Assembly (NCBI GenBank): GCA_002389645.1
Contig: DGQE01000015.1
Coordinates: 1-64,000, forward strand
Direction of reading: 5' to 3'
Source: Flavobacteriales bacterium UBA4422
GTDB taxonomy: Bacteria > Bacteroidota > Bacteroidia > Flavobacteriales_G > Salibacteraceae
DNA length: 64,000 nucleotides
The notes beneath the pieces are model-generated. The model made no database searches. It had not been told where the DNA came from and worked only from the letters and a program-made list of their open reading frames with translations. The position numbers and the translations under genes are program-made. Shown here piece by piece: positions 8,102 through 18,062 of this stretch; position 1 is the stretch's first letter, and every line of letters begins with the position of its first letter.

Positions 8102-10297
8102 ATGCAAAAGGGTCAACTTATAATCGCGCTAACTGTATTTGTTTTTCAGGGATTTTCACAACAATCTTTTGACGAAAAGATAACTACAGTTTCCAATGTT
8201 CGTATGACCATCAATAATGTTGGTACATTCGGAAACGCCTTTGGAGGAAGTTATGATGTACTTGGTTATTCTTCCGCGGAATTCCCTGCAAATTCTGGAA
8301 TTGAACATATGTTTGAAGCTGGAATTTGGGTTGGAGCATTAATAGATGGTTCAAACGTAGCTGTTTCTTCTGCTGCCTATGATCAAACTTCTGGATATAG
8401 TCCTGGACGGGCAGGTTACGAATTCACAGGAGAAATAGGAAACGTATTCGAAGAACGTTCTTCCTTAATTGACAATCCCAATTACAGTCCAGAAGCTATT
8501 TCGCATCAAGATTTTGTAGCTGACTACAGTGATAAAAACATTTTAGTTCCTGGCACTCAAATTCAAATCATTGGTCATGATAATCCTATGAACCTTGATG
8601 TGCATTTTGAGTCTTATAACTGGAACTACTCGTTCAGCGACTTCATGGTTATTTGCAATTACAGCATCACCAATAATAGCTCTAGCAACTTGGAAAATGT
8701 TTATATCGGTATGTGGGCTAATGAGGTTGTTAGAAACACAAACATCACTCCTGCTGGACAAGGCGGAAGTGGGTTTTATGACAAAGGAGGGAATGGCTTT
8801 ATCGATTCGCTTTCTCTAGCTTATTGTTTTGATGCCACGGGAGATGTAGGAAATACGGAAAGCTATATCGGTCATAAATTCTTAGGAGCTGAAGACAAAA
8901 ATGGTTTTCATCACCCGACTACCGATTCAGCATTTAAAGTGAATTATCAAACCTGGCAGTTTAACTCTGTTGGACAGCCGATATTCTTCTTTCCGAGCAG
9001 CGAGCTTCAGCGCTATGACAAGATGAAAGATGGCTTTAACCAATGGCCCTGTTGGGACGAAACAGGATCGCCAGATCCAAGATGCGGTCAATTTCAATCA
9101 GAATCTATACAAGACCAAATCAAACAACCAGGAAACCGCAGTGATTTAGTTTCTGTTGGTCCCTTTGAAACAATGGCTCCTGGTGAAACGATAGATTTCG
9201 CTTGGGCTTGGGTGTTTGCGAAAAAGCAAGAAGATGGCAATCCTAATACAGATAACACACCTGCACAACAATCTAACTTAATTACCAATGCTGAGTGGGC
9301 ACAAACAGCATACAATGGTGAAGATGTAAACTTTAATGGTTTACTAGATGATGGTGAAGACAAAGATCAAGATGGAGAAATTACACGATTTATACTTCCA
9401 ACCCCTCCATCGATTCCTGAAACCAAAGTAGTGGCTAGGAATAATGGCATCGACATTTATTGGACTAAAAACTCCGAGGAGTCAGTCGACCCAATTACGC
9501 AAGAGCTAGATTTTGAAGGTTACAACATTTTTTTAACCAAACTTGGTCATGATGTTGTTAAATCTGCCGATTTAAATACTGACCTTAAACTTATCTCGAG
9601 TTATGACCTAGAAGGCAATGGCCTATTTTATGAAACGAGTTTGGCTTCTATATCCCTTGAAGAGCCAATAGAATTTGAGGGTGACCCTAAAATTTATAAC
9701 TATAAATACTCCATAGACAACTTGGTAAATGGCTGGCAATACGCTCTTTCGCTCACCGCATTTGATCGAGGTGATGAAGGAAGTGGTTTAGAGTCTTTGG
9801 AAAGCTCAAAGCTGGCTAATGCTTGGCGTGTTTTCCCAGGAACAGAGATGAATGAAAAGTTTGACCAGTATGCAACTCCTGTTGCACCACTCAGTGCATT
9901 ATTCAATAAAGAATTAAAAGATAGTTTAGAGCTACTTAAGCCTTTTGCTTATCCAAATCCATATTATGCTGGCGCGTCATGGGAAGGAAGATCAACATTC
10001 GAGGAGGATCGAAAAATAATTTTTGGCAACTTACCAGAGCGCTGTATAATCAGAGTATTCACTCTTTCTGGTGACTTGATAAAAACCATTCAACACGACC
10101 AGACTTATAATGGCTCTGATATTCGCTGGTACAGTACGTATTCAGATACAGAAAGAACCGTATTCTCGGGTGGTGAGCATAGCTGGGATTTACTGAGCGA
10201 AAGCGCTCAAATCATAGCGCGAGGAACTTATATATTCTCGGTAGAAGACCTGAATTCCGGTGAGATTTGGAAAGAAAAATTTGTCGTAATAAAATAA
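8102..10297 (+). CDS. Secreted protein with FN3-like domain and T9SS-like C-terminus
   Basis: The 731-residue protein has a signal peptide (residues 1-19) and a large N-terminal region of unknown fold (about 25-400, opening ITTVSNVRMTINNVGTFGN). An acidic calcium-loop-like stretch follows (about 409-430, DVNFNGLLDDGEDKDQDGE), then an FN3-like domain (about 435-560) and a C-terminal beta domain (about 617-731: PYPNPYY-like start, then FTLSGDLIKTI and GTYIFSVED). The C-terminus resembles FlgD-like/T9SS sorting domains, but the motif is divergent. It is the first gene of the operon that includes a TonB receptor and a PorV-like barrel. The N-terminal region is not a family whose function I know. 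Confidence 0.7.
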   Translation: MQKGQLIIALTVFVFQGFSQQSFDEKITTVSNVRMTINNVGTFGNAFGGSYDVLGYSSAEFPANSGIEHMFEAGIWVGALIDGSNVAVSSAAYDQTSGYSPGRAGYEFTGEIGNVFEERSSLIDNPNYSPEAISHQDFVADYSDKNILVPGTQIQIIGHDNPMNLDVHFESYNWNYSFSDFMVICNYSITNNSSSNLENVYIGMWANEVVRNTNITPAGQGGSGFYDKGGNGFIDSLSLAYCFDATGDVGNTESYIGHKFLGAEDKNGFHHPTTDSAFKVNYQTWQFNSVGQPIFFFPSSELQRYDKMKDGFNQWPCWDETGSPDPRCGQFQSESIQDQIKQPGNRSDLVSVGPFETMAPGETIDFAWAWVFAKKQEDGNPNTDNTPAQQSNLITNAEWAQTAYNGEDVNFNGLLDDGEDKDQDGEITRFILPTPPSIPETKVVARNNGIDIYWTKNSEESVDPITQELDFEGYNIFLTKLGHDVVKSADLNTDLKLISSYDLEGNGLFYETSLASISLEEPIEFEGDPKIYNYKYSIDNLVNGWQYALSLTAFDRGDEGSGLESLESSKLANAWRVFPGTEMNEKFDQYATPVAPLSALFNKELKDSLELLKPFAYPNPYYAGASWEGRSTFEEDRKIIFGNLPERCIIRVFTLSGDLIKTIQHDQTYNGSDIRWYSTYSDTERTVFSGGEHSWDLLSESAQIIARGTYIFSVEDLNSGEIWKEKFVVIK

Positions 10298-10321
10298 TAA
10301 ACAAGACCTAAATACATAAAA

Positions 10322-12727
10322 ATGAAAACACGATTACTCTTCTTAATTTTTGCGATGGCTTCAATTAACTTGGCCAAAGCTCAATATCCCGTAGTATCGA
10401 TTGAAGATATTCAAACGGTTACTCAAAACGCTCTAGGAAACTGTGATGATCAAACCTTCTATTTAGGAGATACTGTCATTATTAGAGCAAAGGTAGTTAT
10501 GGACGGAAACCTCGCAGTACCAAGTGGTGTAGGTAACCCAAATGGACATAAAAACTTCTGGCTTCAACAAGGAAATGGAGGAGCTTACAAAGGCATTGAT
10601 GTCTTTAATCTTTCAAGCATGAGTGTTTCTGAAGACCCGCACAACCTTATTGCAGGAGATTCCGTTGAAATACTAGGCTACATTGACGACTACAATGGTG
10701 AAACAGAAATTGTACCTCTTGAAGGTTCTTCTATCACACTTCTAGGTCAAGGTCAACCTATTTACCCAGTTCAAGTAGACATCGCAGATCTTAATGATAT
10801 TGAAAGAAATAACCTTTTAGAAACAGGTGAGCAATGGGAAGGCACTTATGTGGAAATTGTGGGTGCCACAGTTGCTTCTTTAGACTTCTTTAGTGGCGGA
10901 ACTAGAGTAAGTTTCAATATAGAAGATCAATTTGGCAACCTTTTAGGTGTCTCCGACCGCTTTTTAGTTCAGAAGCTTCCAGGAGAAGGTGGAAACTTTG
11001 TTGCACCGAACGTAGGTGATCAATTAGACACGATCCGCGGAGTAATTGCTCATAGTAAGAATAACTGTCCTGGATTTAATGGACGTGGTTACGAATTGTA
11101 CCCTTTCCAAGAAAGCGACTACGTGTATGGTGCTTCGGCTCCTCGAATTTTCAATATTGCAAGAACGCCACTTGTTCCTAACTCAACTCAGGATGTTACA
11201 GTAACTGCTGACATCACTGACAATGACGGAGTAATAGTCTCAGCAAGTCTTTCATATGCTACGGGCTCTACAGGTGGAAGTTTTTCATCTGTGCCAATGA
11301 CATTTGTTTCTGGAGAAACGTTCACGGCTACTATTCCTGCTCAAGCAGATGGCACTCTAATCAGATGGTATATTTCTGCTACTGATGATAGCGCTCAAGT
11401 CACTCAATTACCCAATAATGACCCAAATACTAACACGTACTTATACAGAGTTAGAAACAACGGACTGAGCATTTTTGATGTACAATACACGCCTTATGCC
11501 AATGGCATCAGCCCATATTTAGGTGAGAGCGTAAGTGTAGAAGGAGTAGTGACATCTAGCGTCAACTCAACTGATACAGGAGACCTAGGTTACGTATATA
11601 TTCAACAAGAGAACCAGCTAAACTTCGCTGGTTTATGGTTGCAACAAGGCTCGACAATAAGTCAATTGGAAAGAGGTCAAAAAGTAGAAGTTGAAGGTGT
11701 GGTTTCAGAAAACTTCGGTATGACAGCTTTGACTGACATCGCTTCTGTAAATGTTACAGGAACAGGTTCTATTAATCCAATTGTATTGAACCCAGATTCT
11801 TTCAGTGTGTACAATGGTGCAACACAAGAGCAGTTTGAAGGAATGTTGGTTCGGTTCGAAAACCCTTCTGTCGGAGACAAAATCTATGTAGTTGAGCAAA
11901 ATGCCGATGCAGTGACTAGCAACAACTATGCAGAGTACAGAGTGGGCACAGATGTATTTAATCCAAATTCAGGCGTAAGGGTAATTGCGGGGCGTTCTGC
12001 TGGAAACAGCTCATTGTACGTTTCTTATATCAATGATTCTTTATGGGTCAACAATTTAAGTGTAGATCCCTATGTCGTTGATTACGGTCACAGCATGCAA
12101 AGTATTTCGGGTATTTTCTACTACAGTTTTGGTTCAATGAAATTACTTCCAAGAAATAACCATGACATTGTGGATTATGGTGATGCTCCCGTAACAGCTA
12201 TGTTCTCTTCTAACCTTGTAGAGGTTTGTGTGAATGATACTGTTCAGTTCATGAATATGTCTTCTGTTATTGCTGATGATTTTACATGGGATTTTGGAGA
12301 TGGCTCGTCATCTGCAGTCGAAGACCCAACTCAGATTTACACTGTTGGTGGATGGTACAACGTAAGCTTAATTGCATCAAATTCTGTTGATGGCGCTTCT
12401 GATACAACCACTGCCACAGAATACATCTATGTTGATTCAAGTGAGGCCTGCGTAACTGTTGGATTAGAAGAAACAAGAGTTTCTGCTGTAGAAACATTAA
12501 TCTATCCTAACCCAACTTCTGAAATGATCACTATCAAACCTGATTTTGTTGACCATTCAGTTTACAGCATTACCATATATGACCTAGACGGAAGAGAGGT
12601 TTTCAAAAGAATGACTAATCGTTCTATTGAGACCTTAAACCTTTCTTCTTTAGACGCTGGAAATTACATTCTTCAAGTGAGTGAAAATGGAAGCCTAGTT
12701 GACGTGATGCAATTCGTAAAGCAGTAA
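10322..12727 (+). CDS. T9SS-secreted protein with two OB-fold-like repeats and a PKD domain
   Basis: The 801-residue protein has a signal peptide (cleavage after Ala20). It then has two OB-fold-like repeats (about 25-180 and 380-530), each with a VxVEGVV-type strand, a (F/Y)(W/I)(L/I)QQ strand and a closing QWEGTYVEI/QFEGMLVRF motif. This is the pattern of the YhcR/NucH extracellular nuclease OB-fold. A beta-sandwich (about 280-375) lies between the repeats, then a PKD domain with WDFGDGSS (about 626-704), and finally a T9SS type A sorting domain (about 728-801, YPNPTSEMITI ... GNYILQVS). No nuclease catalytic domain is visible, so a binding role is more likely. It starts 24 nt after the previous gene. 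Confidence 0.8.
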   Translation: MKTRLLFLIFAMASINLAKAQYPVVSIEDIQTVTQNALGNCDDQTFYLGDTVIIRAKVVMDGNLAVPSGVGNPNGHKNFWLQQGNGGAYKGIDVFNLSSMSVSEDPHNLIAGDSVEILGYIDDYNGETEIVPLEGSSITLLGQGQPIYPVQVDIADLNDIERNNLLETGEQWEGTYVEIVGATVASLDFFSGGTRVSFNIEDQFGNLLGVSDRFLVQKLPGEGGNFVAPNVGDQLDTIRGVIAHSKNNCPGFNGRGYELYPFQESDYVYGASAPRIFNIARTPLVPNSTQDVTVTADITDNDGVIVSASLSYATGSTGGSFSSVPMTFVSGETFTATIPAQADGTLIRWYISATDDSAQVTQLPNNDPNTNTYLYRVRNNGLSIFDVQYTPYANGISPYLGESVSVEGVVTSSVNSTDTGDLGYVYIQQENQLNFAGLWLQQGSTISQLERGQKVEVEGVVSENFGMTALTDIASVNVTGTGSINPIVLNPDSFSVYNGATQEQFEGMLVRFENPSVGDKIYVVEQNADAVTSNNYAEYRVGTDVFNPNSGVRVIAGRSAGNSSLYVSYINDSLWVNNLSVDPYVVDYGHSMQSISGIFYYSFGSMKLLPRNNHDIVDYGDAPVTAMFSSNLVEVCVNDTVQFMNMSSVIADDFTWDFGDGSSSAVEDPTQIYTVGGWYNVSLIASNSVDGASDTTTATEYIYVDSSEACVTVGLEETRVSAVETLIYPNPTSEMITIKPDFVDHSVYSITIYDLDGREVFKRMTNRSIETLNLSSLDAGNYILQVSENGSLVDVMQFVKQ

Positions 12728-12740
12728 TTCGAACAGAAGA

Positions 12741-14207
12741 ATGGCGCAAAAAGATAAAAGGACATTGACCCCCCTTTTGGCTAAAGCTATGCTTGGCCTG
12801 TCTTTTTGCGCCATCTTTTTTGCTAGTGCCTGTAAAAAGGACGAACCAAAAGAAAACCTGGCTCCTGAAACCATTACATCGGTTGAAGCTTTCAACCTTT
12901 CTGGTGAAAATAGACTGAATAGCTTGGTTTCGCTGCAATGGTATGGTACAGATCCTGATGGATATGTAACCGGTTATGAATTCAGCTTTGACAAGGAAAC
13001 GTGGTATTTCACTGAAAACCAAGATTCTACTTTTCTTTTTTCCATCTCTGCAGGAAGCGACACACTAGATATTGACTTTTTTATTAGGGCGATTGACAAT
13101 GATGAGAAAGCAGATGAGTCTCCAGCATTTTTGAAAATCCCATTGAAAAACACACCTCCGGAAATTTCATTTGACAATGATTTAATACCTCTAGATACCT
13201 CATTCAACCTTATCACGATTACGTGGGATGCGAATGATGCAGATGGTTTTGAGACCTTAGAGCAAGTACAACTTAAAATTAACGAAGGCGAATGGGTGGA
13301 AATCAGTCCTAATCGGGACCTCTGTGCAATAGTTCCTTTAACACCGGAGCAAAATGGAGAGGTAATGTCAACGGTTTATTACGATCAAAACACCGCTGGA
13401 TCGGAAATTACTGGACTTAAGCTCAATGATTTGAATAGCTTTTACATAAGAGCTATTGATATTGCAGGCTCGATTAGTAAAGAAGACACGATTGGTGATA
13501 TATACATGACTAAAAAGTCGAATGATTTATTGGTGATCGGAGCTAATTCGGCTAGTCCCAATCAATTCTATGCATCTAATTTAACAGCTGCGGGCATAGG
13601 TTTTGACTTCATAGACTTCATAGCAAATGATGCCAAGAATCAACCGAAAATTTGGTCTCCTACTATGAGTTTATTGCTCAAACAATACGATCAAGTATTG
13701 ATGACCGCCAATGATGTCACATTTACCAACATACAGACAAACGCTGATGAAATTGTTCTTGAATTTGCTTCATCGGCAATAGAGGAATATGTATCTGATG
13801 GAGGTAAAATTTTCGTTTCGGCTAGCTTTCCTGCTAACTACGATCAAACAAGTGCATTATATGGAATTTTACCTATCGATAGCTTTAGCTCTTCTGTTGG
13901 CATTGCTAGACTTCCTATTGATTCGTTAGCTGTCACTTCAGAGCCTACTTTCCCAAACCTGACATGTTCTTCATTTATCTCCGGCCTCGACCCTTTTTAC
14001 CCATCGAGCGATGCAACCGTTCTCTACACAGCCCAACTGACTAAAAACAATGGTTGGGAAGGCCCAAAGAACATAGTCGCGAAAAGATCTTCAAACGGAA
14101 ATACGAATTTCATTTTCATGTCGGTTGAACTGCACAAGCTAAACTCAGATCAAGCAGCAATGCAACAATTCTTCGATAAAGTATTTAACGATGAGTTTAA
14201 CTGGTAG
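12741..14207 (+). CDS. Lipoprotein with FN3-like repeats
   Basis: The 488-residue protein has an N-terminal helix ending in lipobox FASAC (Cys31), so it is lipid-anchored. Two FN3-like units follow (about 40-145 and 147-255, each with W-x-DPDG/DADGF signatures). The C-terminal half (about 258-488) begins DLLVIGANSASPNQFY and reads like an alpha/beta domain of the DUF4350 or glutamine-amidotransferase-like type, but no catalytic residues can be assigned. It overlaps the TonB-receptor gene by 17 nt, evidence of translational coupling. A surface-exposed partner of that receptor is plausible but unproven. Confidence 0.7.
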   Translation: MAQKDKRTLTPLLAKAMLGLSFCAIFFASACKKDEPKENLAPETITSVEAFNLSGENRLNSLVSLQWYGTDPDGYVTGYEFSFDKETWYFTENQDSTFLFSISAGSDTLDIDFFIRAIDNDEKADESPAFLKIPLKNTPPEISFDNDLIPLDTSFNLITITWDANDADGFETLEQVQLKINEGEWVEISPNRDLCAIVPLTPEQNGEVMSTVYYDQNTAGSEITGLKLNDLNSFYIRAIDIAGSISKEDTIGDIYMTKKSNDLLVIGANSASPNQFYASNLTAAGIGFDFIDFIANDAKNQPKIWSPTMSLLLKQYDQVLMTANDVTFTNIQTNADEIVLEFASSAIEEYVSDGGKIFVSASFPANYDQTSALYGILPIDSFSSSVGIARLPIDSLAVTSEPTFPNLTCSSFISGLDPFYPSSDATVLYTAQLTKNNGWEGPKNIVAKRSSNGNTNFIFMSVELHKLNSDQAAMQQFFDKVFNDEFNW

Positions 14208-17058
14208 GCAACATATCCAGCAGCTGAAAAAAAGTTTGTTACGAACAATAAGCTTTGTATTCGTAATTGCATGCTCCATTGGATTCGCTTCTGGTCAATC
14301 GGCCACGCTCAAGGGAGTTATTTATGATAAAGAAACTGGAGAAACACTTCCAGGTGCTACTGTAGTATTGGTGGGAACATATAAAGGCACCAGTACTGAC
14401 ATGGATGGCCAATATGAGATCAAAGACATTAAGGCTGGAGACTATTCAGTAAAAGTCACCTTCATCGGTTATAGCGATCAGATATATAATGGCATCACGT
14501 TGAAAAAAGGTGAAACACGAACTCTTGACTCAAGAATTAGTTTTAGATCAAATACTCTCAATGAGGTAATTATTATTGGTGAACAGGTTATTGATTTGGA
14601 GAGTGGAAAGTCAGAGATTAGAATTTCTCAAGATGAGATTAAAGAAATGTCGGTGAGGAATGTACAGGACGTGGTGAAAATGCAAGCTGGTGTTAGCGAA
14701 AACCCTGACGGGTTGCAAATTCGTGGAGGACGCGTATACGAAACCCAATACGTAGTTGATGGAATTTCTGCAAAAGACCCGTTGGCAGGAACAGGATTTG
14801 GTGTGAATGTGAGCTCTTCTTCCATTCAAGATGTGAAAGTGATTACTGGAGGAGCTGGTGCACAATACGGAGATGGTTCTTCTGGAGTAATTTCTACTGA
14901 AATTCGCGAAGGAGGAGACAAGCTTGAAGTAAGTGGAAGCTGGCAGACAGACAATTATCTCACCAATAGAAAAAACGGAACCGCCTGGAATACAGATATA
15001 TGGGAAGCTACTATTGCAACCCCAATTCCAGGAACAAAAAAGAAGTTGACACTTTTTACTTCAGCATCGGCCAACCTTACAGACACCTATTTTGACGAGG
15101 AAGCAAGTCAACTACATTCATCGCTTTTTACAGGCAACGATTCTTCTTGGGCGCCACGTCAAGACAACAAGTGGTCTCACACATTCAAGTTAGCTTATAC
15201 AGTTCGCCCTGGTTTCAAGCTATTCTTCACGAACCAGCATTCGCTTAATATCAATCAAAACACAAGAAGTCTGCAAATCGTAGGTTTTGATGCTATTGTA
15301 AGGCCAGGTTACCAATATAATTTCAGTAATAATTTAGACAACGCCACCACCTATACTCATCAATCGAACCTTACCGTGGCTGGAATGACATTTTCTTTTC
15401 CAAACAATAAATGGACAGTTCAGTCGAATGTAGGTAGACTCTTTACTAACCTGAGAGCAGATGCAAACGGCCGTCCGTTTAGAGAGCAAACAATAGATCA
15501 GATTTATGATCCGGAAAGTATCATCACCGATCCTATTACCCTATTCAATCCAAATGACTCTATTGTTTATGTCAATGCTCCTTCTGGATTGGTAAACAAT
15601 AATGGCATTAGCACTGTCTGGCACGACCATTATGTTCAAGAATATACGGTCAAAAATGTATTCAGCTACTATCCAGAAAGTAAAATCCATAAATGGACTT
15701 TCGGACAAGAACACAAAGAAACTGAATACCAATGGGCAGATGTTTCGAGCCCTTGGGTTGGCGCTCCTATTCAAATCAACGACACATTAACTACACCATC
15801 AATTAGTGTTGGTTCAAGTAATGATATTTGGAAAGCCAATGCAACCAATGGTGGAATATTTGTTGAGGACAACATAGTTTATAAAGGCATCAATGCCACT
15901 TTAGGTGTCCGTATTAACTATTGGGCATTTGGATCATTCGTTGATGACGCCATCGAAAACCCTGACGCCCTCATTCTTGACGAAGTTAGAAGACAGTATA
16001 CCGAGCGAACATTCGGAATTTTGGGAAAACGTTTTCAAGCAAGAGTTTTACCACGATTGAATGTCTCTTTTCCTGTTACAGAAAACAACGTTTTATACTT
16101 CAATTATGGTCATAGTATGAACTTACCTCACCCGCGCTTTATTTACGCAGGGTTAGATCCTGTGTACCAAGACCGTGGATTCTTGTCGAGAATTGGAAAT
16201 CCTAATTTAAAGCCAGAAACTACAGTTTCCTATGAACTTGGTGTTAAATCTCAAGTGACGAAAAAATTGGGGTTGACATTTACAGCTTTCAACAATGACA
16301 AATACGATTATATCGTTACACGCACGATTGTTCTTGAAGACCAAACCGGAAGGTTAGTTGACCGCACAACGTCAATCAACCAAGATTACGCTCGAATTAT
16401 TGGTCTTGAGCTAGGCGTGAACTATAGACTAGGTAAATTTATAAGAACCTTCGCCAACGTAACTTATCAATCTGCAACAGGAAAATCAAACTCAGCCGCG
16501 GAGTCTTTATTGCAAATCGTTCAAACAGGCTTTGTAAATACAACTGAGGAACAATATTTAGCTTGGGACAGGCCTTGGGATATAAAAGGTGGTGTAATAT
16601 TCACGCCTGATAGTACGATTTCTATTGGAAGAATACCTCTCAAAGGATTCAGACTTTTCGTTTCAGGAACATACAAATCTGGACTGCGCTATACACCCTA
16701 TGATTTCGCAGGAACAAATGATATTGGAAGACCAATTTACATAAGAGATGATTCAAATCCGAATGCTGAAATCGGAGAGTATTGGTCGTGGTTTGATATG
16801 AGGCTTTCTAGAGACTTTGTATCTAAAAAGGGGCGTGGTGTTTCTTTGAGTATCGAGGTAAAAAACATATTCAATAGACGAAATGCACAAATTGTCAACC
16901 CAGTAACTGGACGAGCCTACGAAATTGGAGATGATGTCCCAGACAACTGGAGAAACCTAGCTTACCCTGATCCGCTTGACAGAAGCACACCACCAACAGA
17001 TCCAGCTAGATTCTCATCTCCACGTCAAATTATTTATGGCTTATCATTCAAGTTTTAA
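14191..17058 (+). CDS. TonB-dependent outer-membrane receptor with carboxypeptidase-like N-domain
   Basis: The 955-residue protein has a signal peptide to about residue 36 and a CarboxypepD_reg-like domain (about 40-125: LKGVIYDKETGETLPGATVV ... MDGQYEIKDIKAGDY). The plug follows (about 140-245: MQAGVSENPDGLQIRGGR, YVVDGIS, GGAGAQYGDGSSGVI), then a C-terminal barrel ending in phenylalanine (SFKF). This is the SusC/CirA-like architecture used for TonB-driven import of large ligands. No SusD gene is adjacent. A lipoprotein gene overlaps upstream by 17 nt and a PorV-like gene overlaps downstream by 1 nt, so these probably form one complex. The substrate is unknown. Confidence 0.9.
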   Translation: MSLTGRQHIQQLKKSLLRTISFVFVIACSIGFASGQSATLKGVIYDKETGETLPGATVVLVGTYKGTSTDMDGQYEIKDIKAGDYSVKVTFIGYSDQIYNGITLKKGETRTLDSRISFRSNTLNEVIIIGEQVIDLESGKSEIRISQDEIKEMSVRNVQDVVKMQAGVSENPDGLQIRGGRVYETQYVVDGISAKDPLAGTGFGVNVSSSSIQDVKVITGGAGAQYGDGSSGVISTEIREGGDKLEVSGSWQTDNYLTNRKNGTAWNTDIWEATIATPIPGTKKKLTLFTSASANLTDTYFDEEASQLHSSLFTGNDSSWAPRQDNKWSHTFKLAYTVRPGFKLFFTNQHSLNINQNTRSLQIVGFDAIVRPGYQYNFSNNLDNATTYTHQSNLTVAGMTFSFPNNKWTVQSNVGRLFTNLRADANGRPFREQTIDQIYDPESIITDPITLFNPNDSIVYVNAPSGLVNNNGISTVWHDHYVQEYTVKNVFSYYPESKIHKWTFGQEHKETEYQWADVSSPWVGAPIQINDTLTTPSISVGSSNDIWKANATNGGIFVEDNIVYKGINATLGVRINYWAFGSFVDDAIENPDALILDEVRRQYTERTFGILGKRFQARVLPRLNVSFPVTENNVLYFNYGHSMNLPHPRFIYAGLDPVYQDRGFLSRIGNPNLKPETTVSYELGVKSQVTKKLGLTFTAFNNDKYDYIVTRTIVLEDQTGRLVDRTTSINQDYARIIGLELGVNYRLGKFIRTFANVTYQSATGKSNSAAESLLQIVQTGFVNTTEEQYLAWDRPWDIKGGVIFTPDSTISIGRIPLKGFRLFVSGTYKSGLRYTPYDFAGTNDIGRPIYIRDDSNPNAEIGEYWSWFDMRLSRDFVSKKGRGVSLSIEVKNIFNRRNAQIVNPVTGRAYEIGDDVPDNWRNLAYPDPLDRSTPPTDPARFSSPRQIIYGLSFKF

Positions 17059-18062
17059 TGAAGAAGCTACTAAGTCATATCATTATTCTCCTAATCGCGG
17101 TCAACGCATCAGCTCAGCTATTACCAAACTTGGGCGGTCAACGCGCGGGCGTTTCTACATTATCATTTTTGAAGAATGATGTTAGCCCCAGGTCTATGGC
17201 GTTAAGCGGTGCAAACTTGACGCTTTCTGCCGATGGAATGTCAACCGCGCACAATACTGCATCCATGTCTCAACTAAGCGGAATCCACATAGCAGCTTCA
17301 GATTTAATGATTGGAGCAGGTATTAATCAGTCTTGGCTTAGCGCTATTATACCATTAAAGTCAAGTACAAGTGCCATCGGAGTAAATCTAAACTATTTAA
17401 GCAGCGGTGCGATGAAAGTGCGCACTGAATTCCAACCGGAGGGTACAGGAGAGTACTTCTATGCAAATCAATTTGCAGCTGGAGCAGCATATTCTAAGTT
17501 GCTTTCAGATCGATTCAGCTTTGGAACAAATATCAAAGTGATTCATGAGCAACTCGCACAATATTCGAATACAACTGTTGCGGCTGATTTAGGTTTTCTA
17601 TATACCACTGATGTAAAAGAGTTGAAGTTTGGAATTGTAGTCCAAAACTTCGGAGGGAATTCGAGTCTTTCGGGTATTGATTTGGCTGAAGAGTTTAATC
17701 GACAACCCGTTTCAGTTGGTCAATATTCGGTGCCAACAATATTCAGATTGGGAGCTTCCATGAAGCCCATTGAAAAAGAGGATCAAAGTGTAATGGTAGC
17801 TATTCAACTTGAGCATCCAAATGACAATAGCGAAAACTTAAGAATTGGAGTTGAGTATGAGTTTAAAAAACTCCTTTACGCTCGGGCTGGTTATAAAATC
17901 AATGTTGCTGGAGAGAACTTACCTACTCTAGGCCTTGGTTATAAGTTAAGATTGGGCAGAAACACCATGATGATCAACTATGGAGTTAACGCCACACAGT
18001 ATTTAGGAACACTTCACGCGTTTGGTCTAGACTTCATGTTTAATAATGACAAAAGAGAATGA
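17058..18062 (+). CDS. PorV/PorQ-family outer-membrane barrel protein
   Basis: The 334-residue protein has a signal peptide (cleavage after Ala19) and a FadL-like barrel with the family opening (SPRSMALSGANLTLSADGMS, then HNTASMSQLSG). PorV is the T9SS shuttle that carries cargo to the attachment complex, and PorQ anchors on the surface. Related proteins occur next to TonB receptors in Bacteroidota and allied phyla. The start codon overlaps the receptor stop by 1 nt (TAATG), and the next gene overlaps by 4 nt (ATGA), so it is tightly coupled to both. It may be a dedicated carrier for cargo of this operon; that is inference. Confidence 0.82.
   Translation: MKKLLSHIIILLIAVNASAQLLPNLGGQRAGVSTLSFLKNDVSPRSMALSGANLTLSADGMSTAHNTASMSQLSGIHIAASDLMIGAGINQSWLSAIIPLKSSTSAIGVNLNYLSSGAMKVRTEFQPEGTGEYFYANQFAAGAAYSKLLSDRFSFGTNIKVIHEQLAQYSNTTVAADLGFLYTTDVKELKFGIVVQNFGGNSSLSGIDLAEEFNRQPVSVGQYSVPTIFRLGASMKPIEKEDQSVMVAIQLEHPNDNSENLRIGVEYEFKKLLYARAGYKINVAGENLPTLGLGYKLRLGRNTMMINYGVNATQYLGTLHAFGLDFMFNNDKRE

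Noticed and set aside
12282..12497. Glutamine/leucine-rich minus-strand frame inside the 10322 gene
   Set aside because: It lies wholly within the PKD and sorting domains of a well-supported plus-strand protein and shows no promoter or domain.
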